Source of the DNA: Synoicihabitans lomoniglobus
GTDB taxonomy: Bacteria > Verrucomicrobiota > Verrucomicrobiia > Opitutales > Opitutaceae
Length of the DNA: 64,000 nucleotides
Reading direction: 5' to 3'
Assembly: GCF_029023725.1 (NCBI RefSeq)
Contig: NZ_CP119075.1
Span: 2,165,501-2,229,500, forward strand
This document shows positions 9,401 to 18,780 of the stretch, piece by piece (positions within the stretch are counted from its first letter, which is position 1; the number at the start of each line of letters is the position of its first letter). The translations under genes were made by a program, and so were the position numbers. The notes beneath the pieces are model-generated. The model had not been told where the DNA came from. It searched no databases and saw only the letters and a list, made by a program, of their open reading frames with translations.

Positions 9401-12397
9401 GGTTCTGTCACCGGTAACATCACCAACAATGCGGCCCTCGCCTTCAATCGTTCCGATTCGGTCACTTACAGTGGCGTGGTCTCCGGCTCGGGTTCACTCA
9501 CGCAGGCGGGTTCGGGCACGTTGATTCTTACCGGCACCAACACGCACAGCGGTGACACCACGGTCAGCACCGGCACGCTTCAGCTCGGCAATGGCGGCAC
9601 CACGGGCTCGGTCACGGGCAACATCACCAACGACGCCGCCCTCGTCTTCAATCGCTCCGACAGTGTCACCTACAACGGAGAAATTTCCGGCACCGGCTCG
9701 CTCAGCCAATCCGGTTCCGGCACCTTGATTCTCGACGGCGCCAATACGCACAGCGGCGGCACCACCGTCGCGAGCGGCACGCTGCAAATCGGTAACGGCG
9801 GCACCACCGGTTCCTTGACCGGCAACATCACGAATAACTCCGCTCTCATCTTCGACCGCTCCGACGCAACCAACCCGACCTCGATTATTGCCGGCTCGGG
9901 CACGGTGACTCAAACCGGCACCGGCTCGCTCACCCTTTCCAGCGCCAACACCTACACCGGCAGCACGACCGTCGACTCCGGTTCAACGCTCATCGCCGCA
10001 CACGCCAACGCCCTGGGCACGACCGCCGGTGGCACTACCGTGGCTACCGGCGCCGAGCTTCAACTCACCAACAACATCGCCGTCGGCGCCGAGGCGCTCA
10101 CCCTCACCGGCACCGGCAATCTCGACAATACCTCCGGCACCAACAGCTACGGCGGCGTCATCTCCGGCGCGGGCACCGTCACCACCACGTCCGGCACACT
10201 CACCCTCTCCGCCGCCAACACCTTCTCCGGCGACATCACCATTGGCTCCGGCTCCGTGCTCGTCGCCACCAATGACGACGCCCTCGGTTCCGGCGGCGGC
10301 TCCACCACCGTGCAATCCGGCGGCACCCTCGAGGTCAACGGCGGCGTCGACATCGACACCGAGACCAACATCTCCCTCGCCGGCGTCGGCGTCACCACCG
10401 ACGGCGCCCTCCTGAGCACCGGCGGCACCAACATTGTGGATACACCCATGTCGCTCGCCGCCAACGCCACCATCGGCGCGACCTCCGGCACCCTCCAACT
10501 CGGCACCCAGGGCAACGACCCCGAGCTCAACCTTTCCGGCTTCGATCTCACCCTCAATACCAACGGCGGCGACATCACCGTCGAATCCGACTTCACCGGC
10601 ACCGGCGACATTTACAAAACCGGCTCCGGCACCCTCACCCTCAATCACGGCGAAGCCTACCCCGCCATCCTCTCGCCCGACACCGACTTCTTCCTCAACG
10701 ACGGCACCACCATCCTCAACACCTACGCCACCGAAAACAGCGGCATGCGCGGCGACATCACCATCGGTGACGGCCTCGGCAGCGTCGGCACCGCCATCCT
10801 CCAGCAAGGCCTCTACGAATCCGGCACCGACAACTCCAACGAGATCATCTCCAACACCTCCAACATCACCATCAACTCCGACGGTTACTGGGACCTCCAA
10901 GGCCACAAGGAAGTCGTCAACCACGTCACCATGAACGGCGGCACCATCGACGCCAAAAAGAACATCGGCGACGCCAACCGCCTCGACATCGGCGGCACCC
11001 TCCACGCCACCGCCGACGCCACCATCAACGGCCTCCTCGGCCTCAACAACCAAAGCGCCGCCTCTCTCATCGTCGACTCCGGCGCCACCCTCGACCTCAA
11101 CGCCACCCTCTCCAACGCCGGCTTCGACAAGACCGGCGACGGCACCCTCATCCTCTCCGGCGGCAACACCTACGTCGGCAACACCGAAATCTCCGACGGC
11201 ATCGTCATCGTCGACAACAACTCCGGCCTCGGCTCCGTCGGCTCCAGCTACACCCGCGTCGACAGCGGCGCCCAGCTCCAACTCGCCGCCGTCAACATCG
11301 GCGCCGAACCCCTCAAACTCTCCGGCACCGGCCACAACGCCGACGGCACCGGCGCCCTGCGCGCCACCACCGGCACCAACACCGTCGGCGGCGCCGTCGC
11401 CCTCGAAGCCCACGCCGAGATCCAGACCGACCTCGGTGCCACCCTCATCGTCAACGGCAACATCACCGGCTCCGGCAAAACCCTCACCGTCGATTCCCTC
11501 GGCACCACCACCTTCAACGGTAACAACACTTTCAATACCCTCGAAAAGAACGGCGCCGGCCTGCTCACCGTCACCGGCACCAACACCTACGCCACCGCCA
11601 ACGTCAACGCCGGCACCTTCGCCCTCGGCAATACCAACATCCTCGCCGACGCCATGGACGTGAACCTCGGCGCATCGGGCACCTTCGCCGTGGGCACCTA
11701 CACCGAAACCATCGACGACCTCAACGGCTCCGGCACCCTCACCATCGCCGCCGGCGGCGTGCTCGGCATCGATAAGATCGGCAACGCCGGCGCCTTCACC
11801 GGCGACCTCGACATCGACGGCATCATGACCCTCAACGGCGGCCTCATCGGCCCCGGCGCCGACGGCTCGCTCAGCACCGGCACCATGATGCTCAACGCCA
11901 GCAGCACCCTCGAAATCGCCGCCGACTTCGTCTTTGGCGGCACCCTCGAACTGGCCGCCAACACCGTGCTCAACCTCACCGGCAACGGCACCACCTTCGA
12001 CCTCGGCACCCTCCACATCACCGGCGACACCGTCATCGACTTCTCCGGCGTCGACACCGCCACCTTCAACATCGGTAGCCTCATCATCGATCCCGGCGTC
12101 GCCGTCAGCGCCACCGGCTGGGAATCCTTCAACGACCTGTGGACCGCCGCCAACTTCAGCGGCGCCACCCTCGACGAACGCAACAGCACCACCGCGCAAA
12201 TCACCTTCAACGGCTTCACCCCCGCCGACACCATCTGGCTCACCTACGACTACGGAGCCAACGAAATCACCGTCCCCGAGCCCTCCAGCTACGGCGCCCT
12301 CTTAATGGCCGCCGCCCTCGCCTCCCACCTGCTGCGCCGCCGCCACCAACAGGTAGGGCGTGCTCGCCGAGCGCGCCAGCATCACGCCACCCCGTAG
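6494..12397 (+). CDS. Giant autotransporter-associated beta-strand repeat protein with PEP-CTERM tail
   Basis: 1967 residues from the ATG at 6494; a TTG at 6458 is in frame, but the signal peptide starts naturally at the ATG. A hydrophobic segment (GLALLFFATSASA) ends at a signal-peptidase site before QIYWDSGG. The rest is Gly/Thr/Ser/Asn-rich beta-helix sequence with about ten autotransporter-associated strand units (pattern KTGxGTLxLSGxNTYSGxTTVxxGTL). There are two blocks of tandem repeats: ~61-residue units at ~425-680 and ~65-residue units at ~935-1130. The C-terminus VPEPSSYGALLMAAALASHLLRRRH is a PEP-CTERM signal: VPEP, helix, Arg cluster. It should be exported and processed by an exosortase (not in this window) and displayed on or released from the cell. 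The last 16 residues are REP-derived (see findings). No adjacent partner gene. Confidence 0.9.
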   Translation: MQASYANFLIATLRPLVLSRTVLSGLALLFFATSASAQIYWDSGGNNRWNTSSSWNTDTVPGINDDVVFDNTYQATLDSTIQLRGTRSAASVTFDTGDTIAIVNGNGNRTLNLRDGEITSLGGGSHSFTNNRILLQSDGIFHVAESSTLSISASIRDSSGTRGLTKTGDALLVLSGANTYSGTTTVSAGTLRYGANNTIASGAVTVNGGTLDLATYSDTVGAVTLSSGTITSTSGTLSGSSYVFTNSGTVSGQLGGFGTLTKTGTGTVTMSGANTYSGITTISNGTILATNASALGSSTWSNVINGGTLALSGGISMTEGSFNISGTGYNNQGAIQNVSGSNTLSATLSFTGDATIRSDADSLTLSTLSNGSGYTSDLLGDGDITVTGSYWSGGDMNLGGAGDRSFNGAMSLNSGKVLTIDSTGTNTVTGALTADGGIDINAGTTVFSSTVTSTGNMDVGASAGAVTVGSTTNLGAGSLTINNAATNTFTGNLTANGGIDLNGGINNFAANVTASGGMDIGAAAGATSVTGYTALSGGTLAINNSATNSFTGAVTANGGVDINGGTNSFGNTITASGGMDIGASAGATNVTGTTNLSSGTLSINNSATNNFAAVTANGGITINAGTNNFSGTVASSAGLDLAAGADDTSFTGTVNLSTGTLNIANAGANTFGGNLTAGTMNLDGSGTTTLSGSGSNSIATTNFNSGTLVLNKTPGINALSGTVVVGNDIDAATLQLAQSNQIADGTTINLSSTGSFDLDGNDERIGDLILNGSAVDSGAGTLTLDTITSNASAASSTVAGNLALNSYDSTVTVADGAAAEDLAISANISGSNKRLNKAGDGTLVLSGTSTFEGNGGTWDAGVKVLGGTVAISADANLGSTNNNVSLADGTTLEMDGSFSAHANRRLKLAGTSTVDVTDANTAEWAGIVESSGALQKAGTGTLVLSGTNTYSGGTTINTGTLQIGNGGTTGSVTGNITNNAALAFNRSDSVTYSGVVSGSGSLTQAGSGTLILTGTNTHSGDTTVSTGTLQLGNGGTTGSVTGNITNDAALVFNRSDSVTYNGEISGTGSLSQSGSGTLILDGANTHSGGTTVASGTLQIGNGGTTGSLTGNITNNSALIFDRSDATNPTSIIAGSGTVTQTGTGSLTLSSANTYTGSTTVDSGSTLIAAHANALGTTAGGTTVATGAELQLTNNIAVGAEALTLTGTGNLDNTSGTNSYGGVISGAGTVTTTSGTLTLSAANTFSGDITIGSGSVLVATNDDALGSGGGSTTVQSGGTLEVNGGVDIDTETNISLAGVGVTTDGALLSTGGTNIVDTPMSLAANATIGATSGTLQLGTQGNDPELNLSGFDLTLNTNGGDITVESDFTGTGDIYKTGSGTLTLNHGEAYPAILSPDTDFFLNDGTTILNTYATENSGMRGDITIGDGLGSVGTAILQQGLYESGTDNSNEIISNTSNITINSDGYWDLQGHKEVVNHVTMNGGTIDAKKNIGDANRLDIGGTLHATADATINGLLGLNNQSAASLIVDSGATLDLNATLSNAGFDKTGDGTLILSGGNTYVGNTEISDGIVIVDNNSGLGSVGSSYTRVDSGAQLQLAAVNIGAEPLKLSGTGHNADGTGALRATTGTNTVGGAVALEAHAEIQTDLGATLIVNGNITGSGKTLTVDSLGTTTFNGNNTFNTLEKNGAGLLTVTGTNTYATANVNAGTFALGNTNILADAMDVNLGASGTFAVGTYTETIDDLNGSGTLTIAAGGVLGIDKIGNAGAFTGDLDIDGIMTLNGGLIGPGADGSLSTGTMMLNASSTLEIAADFVFGGTLELAANTVLNLTGNGTTFDLGTLHITGDTVIDFSGVDTATFNIGSLIIDPGVAVSATGWESFNDLWTAANFSGATLDERNSTTAQITFNGFTPADTIWLTYDYGANEITVPEPSSYGALLMAAALASHLLRRRHQQVGRARRARQHHATP
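7790..8530 (+). repeat. Intragenic tandem repeat, ~183-bp period
   Basis: Inside the PEP-CTERM gene. Four to five units each encode a block like ANGGIDINxGxNxF...SGGMDIGASAGAT...LSxGTLxINNxATN. Adjacent units (for example 7978 and 8161) are 183 bp, or 61 codons, apart. The last unit has diverged. Such blocks expand and contract by recombination while keeping the frame. Confidence 0.8.
9290..9890 (+). repeat. Intragenic tandem repeat, ~195-bp period
   Basis: Three consecutive units of about 65 codons in the PEP-CTERM gene, each with GSGTLxLxGxNTxSGxTTV followed by LQxGNGGTTGS(V/L)TGNIT and FxRSD. Nucleotide identity between units is high, which suggests recent amplification compared with the rest of the gene. 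Confidence 0.8.
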
Positions 12398-12495
12398 GCC
12401 GCGAGCTCGCTCGCGCTCCCCCACCACGACCGTCCGGAGACTCTGCACGCCGCTCCCCCATACGGCACAGCCCGGTAGCCAATCCGCCGACCCAC

Positions 12496-12516
12496 TTGTC
12501 ACCTATTAGGTGACAA
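12496..12516. repeat. Perfect palindrome, copy A
   Basis: Ten-base arms TTGTCACCTA and TAGGTGACAA around a single T. There is no T-run after it, so it is not a typical terminator. The same palindrome recurs at 12840-12860 within copy B of the tandem duplication. Role unknown. Confidence 0.85.
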
Positions 12517-12839
12517 ACTTCCGCCCCGCCCTGGGCCGCGTGCTCGCTCGCACTCACCCCCAACGACCGTCAATCACTCCGCGATATAAGCCGGGGAGGG
12601 TTGACCGATCCTCTCCAGCTACGGCGCCCTGTTAATGGCCGCCGACCTCGCGACCCACCTGCTGCGCCGCCGCCACCTCCGCCAAGCATAACAGGTAGGG
12701 CACGCTAGCCGAGCGCGCCACCGCCACCAAACACGTAGGCCGCGAGCTCGCTCGCGCTCCCCCACCACCGGCTCGCGCTCAATCCACCGGCCCGCCCCCC
12801 CCATACGGCATAGCCCGGTAGCCAAATCCTCCGACCTAC

Positions 12840-12860
12840 TTGTCACCTATTAGGTGACAA
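12840..12860. repeat. Perfect palindrome, copy B
   Basis: Identical 10-base arms and central T to 12496-12516. It lies 61 bp downstream of the convergent xylB stop, so it could affect the end of that transcript. Confidence 0.85.
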
Positions 12861-12920
12861 ACTTCCGCCGCCCCTTGGGCCGCGAGCTTGCTCGCGCTAG
12901 TTCCACCGGCTCGCTCGCGC

Positions 12921-14438
12921 TCAGTCGTTGGCCAATTCGCGTTGAATCGGAAACACGTCGCGCAACGCCGCGCTCACGCGATCCTGCACGTCCTGTAATT
13001 TTCGATACCGTGCGGCGCGCTTCTTGTCAGGCTTCACGCGCGTTGATTCATCCTTGGCCACAAGCTTTTCGGTCAAGGTTGCGATGCTGGCGTTCGGACG
13101 TTTCTGACGCGCCATGGCCCAGGCAGCTTGAATCGCACCACCGAGGGCCGCGCCTTCGTCTTCGACCATTGCCACCACGGGCACGCCAAAGACATCGGCC
13201 ATGATTTGACGCCAGACCGCGGACTTCGCTCCGCCACCGGTCACGCGAATTTCGCGCGGCTTCACGCCGAGATCCGCCAGACGACGCAGACCATAATTCA
13301 TGCCCATTGTCACGCCTTCCATCGACGCCCGGGCGATGTGGCCCGGCTTCATTGTATGCTGATTCATCCCAATGAAAACGCCCGAGCCCGCCGGGACGTT
13401 TGGCGTCCGTTCGCCTTCCAAATATGGCAACATGACCAACCCGCCCGCACCGGCCGGAGCTGCCGCCACGGCATCGGCCAACGCATCGTGATCGTAGTGA
13501 AAGAGTGCCCGCACCTGCTCGGTGACGGTCGTCACATTCATCGTGCACAACAGAGGCATCCAGCCTCCGGTGGATCCACAAAAAGCCGCAATCTCGCCCT
13601 GCGGATCAACCACCGGCTCCTCGGCGTGCGCGTAGATCGTGCCGCTCGTGCCAAAGCTCGCGGTGACGACGCCCGGCTTCACGTTGCCCGTGCCAATCGC
13701 GCCCATCATGTTGTCGCCACCGCCGGCGGAGACGATGACATCGTCGGCAAAACCATATTTGGCCGCGATGTCTGGCAACAAGGTGCCAACGATGGCGTCG
13801 GAGTCGTGCAACGGCGGCAGATAGTCAGCGAGTTTCGGATCAATCGCGTTGATCACCGGCTTGGACCACGTGCGCTTGCGCACATTCATCAACGCCGTGC
13901 CCGAAGCGTCGCCATACTCCATGAAGTATTCGCCGGTCAGGTAAAAGTTCAGGTAGTCGTGCGGCAGCAGCACGTGACGCAGCTTGGCATAGTTCTTCGG
14001 CTCGTGGCGCTTGAGCCAGAGAATTTTCGGCGCCGTGAATCCCGGCAAAAATGCGAGACCGGCTTTGCGAATCGCGGCCTTGGTGCCGCCGAGCGCCTTG
14101 GTCAGAATTTCGCATTCCTCGGTGGTCGAGGTATCGCACCACAACTTGGCCGGACGAATGACTTCGCCGTCGGCGTCCAACGGCACAAAGCCGTGTTGCT
14201 GACCCGAGATACCGATGCCCTTGACCCGGGTGCGATCGATCTGCGATGCCACCGCGCCGATCGTGGTGTCGAGGGCGGCGACCCACTCCTGCGGATGCTG
14301 TTCCATGTGCCCCACCGGCAATCCCGTGATCAAACGGTGCGGCGCACGCGCTTCGGCGACGACTTTGCCCGTGTCGAGATCGAGGGCGACGGCCTTCGTG
14401 GATTGGGTTCCGGAATCAATACCAATGTAAATGCTCAT
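12921..14438 (-). CDS. xylB: Xylulokinase (FGGY carbohydrate kinase)
   Basis: 505 residues, the normal XylB length. It phosphorylates D-xylulose with ATP to xylulose 5-phosphate for the pentose phosphate pathway. FGGY-family marks are the N-terminal YIGIDSGTQSTKAVALD phosphate-binding loop, GIGISGQQHGFVPLD, KLWCDTSTTEECE, the SAGGGDNMMGAIGTG segment and a C-terminal RVTGGGAKSAVWRQIMADV ATPase motif. The QQHG segment and overall order fit xylulokinase rather than glycerol kinase, which is present separately at 57311-58822. The gene stands alone: no xylA is adjacent, and both flanks are repeat-rich intergenic stretches. It is convergent with the PEP-CTERM gene. Confidence 0.9.
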   Translation of the reverse strand: MSIYIGIDSGTQSTKAVALDLDTGKVVAEARAPHRLITGLPVGHMEQHPQEWVAALDTTIGAVASQIDRTRVKGIGISGQQHGFVPLDADGEVIRPAKLWCDTSTTEECEILTKALGGTKAAIRKAGLAFLPGFTAPKILWLKRHEPKNYAKLRHVLLPHDYLNFYLTGEYFMEYGDASGTALMNVRKRTWSKPVINAIDPKLADYLPPLHDSDAIVGTLLPDIAAKYGFADDVIVSAGGGDNMMGAIGTGNVKPGVVTASFGTSGTIYAHAEEPVVDPQGEIAAFCGSTGGWMPLLCTMNVTTVTEQVRALFHYDHDALADAVAAAPAGAGGLVMLPYLEGERTPNVPAGSGVFIGMNQHTMKPGHIARASMEGVTMGMNYGLRRLADLGVKPREIRVTGGGAKSAVWRQIMADVFGVPVVAMVEDEGAALGGAIQAAWAMARQKRPNASIATLTEKLVAKDESTRVKPDKKRAARYRKLQDVQDRVSAALRDVFPIQRELAND

Positions 14439-14595
14439 GGGGAAAATATAAGGGGACGCTTGTTATGACTCACCCCCGGTCTCCTTGAACACCCAAAACC
14501 CCACAACCCCAGTCTATTAATTGAATCAGCCGATGCCTGCGAATGGCCGCGCCTTCATTGCACCTCTGTTTAATTGAATCCGGAGAGGCAGGATT

Positions 14596-14732
14596 GGTTT
14601 TAACCACAGATGGACACAGATGAACACGGATCAGACGACAAGGTAACGCTGATTGAGTAGCGAATCTCCCTGCTCCCATATGGTTTCAGATTCCGTATCT
14701 GCGTGAATCTGCGTCCATCTGTGGTTAAAACC
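14596..14732. repeat. Long inverted repeat with TTTTAACCACAGATGGA arms
   Basis: Arms at 14596-14621 and 14707-14732 match at 25 of 26 bases as an inverted repeat around an 85-bp centre. The arm belongs to the kind of TAACCACAGATG...CACAGATG sequence scattered through many bacterial genomes. It lies in the 414-bp divergent gap between xylB and icd, which otherwise shows only short reading frames without family features. No transposase or target-site duplication is visible. Confidence 0.8.
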
Positions 14733-14837
14733 CGCAGTCTGATGGGCTTCGATTCCCTCGCTACTACCCAGTCCGTCATCCGAATTCCACTCGACCGAGC
14801 GCGACGCCTGCTTTTCGCTGTCACGCTGCAACTTTAA

Positions 14838-17078
<2,241 letters not shown>

Positions 17079-17114
17079 TCGAACCCGACCGCTTCGCCGT
17101 CTCGCCAAGTCTTC

Positions 17115-17143
17115 GCCGCCGCCCTCCGGGGCGGCGGCCTTTT
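17115..17143 (+). terminator. icd terminator, first copy
   Basis: A 10-bp G+C stem (GCCGCCGCCC / GGGCGGCGGC) with a TCCG loop and a CTTTT tail, 36 bp after the icd stop. An identical copy lies at 17286-17314. Confidence 0.9.
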
Positions 17144-17285
17144 AGTGCCTCGATTTAAAGCGCAACATCTCAACGTAGGAGCGCGCTTGCGCGCGATTTC
17201 CGGGCGCTTTGCCCATCACCCTCCCCGCTCCACTCCACCGCAATCGCGAGCAAGCTCGCTACCCCGGAAATAGGAAACACCCCCC

Positions 17286-17314
17286 GCCGCCGCCCTCCGG
17301 GGCGGCGGCCTTTT
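17286..17314 (+). terminator. icd terminator, duplicate copy
   Basis: Same 10-bp stem, TCCG loop and CTTTT tail as 17115-17143, carried in the second 171-bp unit. It has no gene of its own and acts at most as a back-up terminator. Confidence 0.85.
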
Positions 17315-17544
17315 AGTGCCTCGATTTAAAGCGCAACATCACCTCGTAGGAGCGTGCTTGCGCGCGATTTCCGGGCGCTTCGCCCATCACCCCCTCCGGC
17401 TCCAACCGCAATCGCGAGCAAGCTCGCTCCTACCCAGTAGAAATGAAACACCGCCGTCGCCTGCTCCGGGCTCACGCGGTCAATCCGGACGACTTGGGGC
17501 GATATATGGGCGGGGCAATCGCTCGGAAAACCACCGTGCGATGA

Positions 17545-18576
17545 CTACTCCTTGATCGCAATGATCACGCTGCGGCTCACGGCCGTGGATTTCACGCCGC
17601 CCCATTGGAATCCCGCGTCAACCAGATAGCTCCGCATTTCACCCAACGAATAGCATTTCCCTTCTGTGATTTGCATGAGTAGCGCACTGAACTCCGCGAC
17701 GTGCAACGGTCCCGTTTTCTCCACGTTCAGATAAGCGTGGTGCAGCAACAGCACCCCGCCCACGGGAAGCGCGTCGTAGGACTTCTTCAGCAACTCGCGC
17801 ACCTTCGGCTCATCCCAATCGTGCAGGACGTTCGACATGAGGTGCACATCGAAACCCGTGGGCCAGGTGTCGGCAAACATGTCGCCCGTGATCACATCGA
17901 CGCGATCGCTGTAACCTTTCGCCGCGATTGAATCCCGGGCAATGCGATCGACCGGAGCCCGCTCAAGCACCGCTCCGCGCAGGTTCGCGTGATTCGCCAC
18001 CATGGCGCAGGCGTAGATCCCGGAGCCGCCCGCGATATCAAGCACCGCATTCCGTTCCGCCAAATCCACGCGCCGCGCGATGGCCGGACCCAGGAGCACG
18101 CCGCGGCAATCCATCGCGGCCGTAAACGCCTTGGCAAACTCCGGCCGTTCCATGGCCTGCGCCCACGCCTGGGGATCGAAGCTGCCAAAATTGGCCGGCC
18201 GGTTCGTGCGCAACACCTCCAACATCGCCAACGTCGACGGCCGATCCTTCATCGAAGCAAAATACGGCCCCATGTCCCACGGCGATCCGGACGACAAATG
18301 TTCGCGCCCCCGCAGCGTCACCAGAAACACGCCACCGGTGAGCGTGGTCAGTCCGTTGGCCGTGGTCAGCGACATCATCACGTCAGCCGGCCGGGGATGG
18401 ATTTCAAACTTCTGGCAAATGGCCGCCAACGTGGACGGATTGTCCGCCAGCCACGTGAACAAATCGAGATGGGCGACCGCCACCGCCAAGAGATCCACCG
18501 CCGCGAGTCCGTCGCGGTAGCGGTAAAGGGAAATCGGATCGGAGACGGGTTCGTTAATCAGCGCGTTGATGGGCAT
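17545..18576 (-). CDS. SAM-dependent O-methyltransferase (Methyltransf_2 / hydroxyindole OMT-like)
   Basis: 343 residues from the ATG at 18576 (MPINALIN); an upstream in-frame ATG at 18639 adds 21 residues that do not resemble the family. The N-terminal third is the winged-helix dimerisation domain (LDLFTWLADNPSTLAAICQKFEIHPRPADVMM...LTTANGL). The C-terminal part is the Rossmann methyltransferase: VLDIAGGSGIYACAM (SAM loop), RVDVITGDMF and SNVLHDWDEPKVRELLKKSYDALPVGG. It should methylate a hydroxyl on a small aromatic or polyketide-like compound; the substrate is unknown. It is divergent from pyk with 204 bp between the starts and convergent with icd. Confidence 0.85.
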   Translation of the reverse strand: MPINALINEPVSDPISLYRYRDGLAAVDLLAVAVAHLDLFTWLADNPSTLAAICQKFEIHPRPADVMMSLTTANGLTTLTGGVFLVTLRGREHLSSGSPWDMGPYFASMKDRPSTLAMLEVLRTNRPANFGSFDPQAWAQAMERPEFAKAFTAAMDCRGVLLGPAIARRVDLAERNAVLDIAGGSGIYACAMVANHANLRGAVLERAPVDRIARDSIAAKGYSDRVDVITGDMFADTWPTGFDVHLMSNVLHDWDEPKVRELLKKSYDALPVGGVLLLHHAYLNVEKTGPLHVAEFSALLMQITEGKCYSLGEMRSYLVDAGFQWGGVKSTAVSRSVIIAIKE

Positions 18577-18780
18577 AGGGCAAATGAGACCGGGCATCCA
18601 TGAGAACGGCGCGTCATTAGGCAAACGCGTCCTGTTCATTCGTTGAATTCACCTCGCCGGCGAGAGCGCCGGGACCCCGGTTCGCGCGTCGTCATATCTT
18701 CACTTTTCGCGTATCGCCGGGGCACCGATCCATCGCTTTGCTGGCGCTCTTCCTGCTATTCCAGCCTCAGCTCCACCACC

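Larger units (their letters stand above)
12283..12909 (+). repeat. 330-bp tandem duplication of the PEP-CTERM gene 3' end plus REP palindromes
   Basis: Copy A (from 12283) starts in the codons for SSYGALLMAA of the PEP-CTERM tail. Copy B (from 12613) repeats it 330 bp downstream. Both contain, in the same order, the tail-helix codons, a GTAGGGC-headed palindrome (12353, 12695), a GTAGGCCGCGAGCTCGC palindrome (12394, 12735), a CATACGGCA(C/T)AGCCCGGTAGCCAA stretch and a palindrome with TTGTCACCTA arms (12496, 12840). Copy B still ends the helix with RRRHLRQA and a TAA at 12689, whereas copy A has lost those codons. The 523 bp between the PEP-CTERM gene and xylB hold nothing else that I can identify. 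Confidence 0.88.
17114..17455 (+). repeat. 171-bp tandem duplication: icd terminator plus inverted REP pair
   Basis: Unit 1 begins at 17114 and unit 2 at 17285, offset exactly 171 bp at the terminator. Each has the terminator hairpin, TTTTAGTGCCTCGATTTAAA, then a GTAGGAGCG-headed palindrome (17175-17197, 17346-17368) and, about 45 bp on, its inverted partner ending in GCTCGCT...AC (17243-17263, 17411-17433). Two REPs in inverted orientation make a REPIN/BIME-type unit. The units differ at scattered bases. The duplication fills most of the 466-bp gap to the convergent methyltransferase; no gene is seen in it. Confidence 0.9.

Noticed and set aside
7790-9890. CRISPR-like look of regularly spaced repeats
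   Set aside because: The repeats are 183-195 bp, in frame and translate to beta-helix units; there are no short direct repeats with unique spacers and no cas genes.
9983-12199. A 738-codon antisense frame in the PEP-CTERM gene
   Set aside because: It is Gly/Val/Ala/Asp monotone sequence produced by the strong NNC codon bias on the other strand.
12398-12920. A second small PEP-CTERM gene downstream of the giant one
   Set aside because: Copy B encodes only the tail helix with a stop; there is no start codon, signal peptide or body in front of it, so it is a duplicated 3' end.
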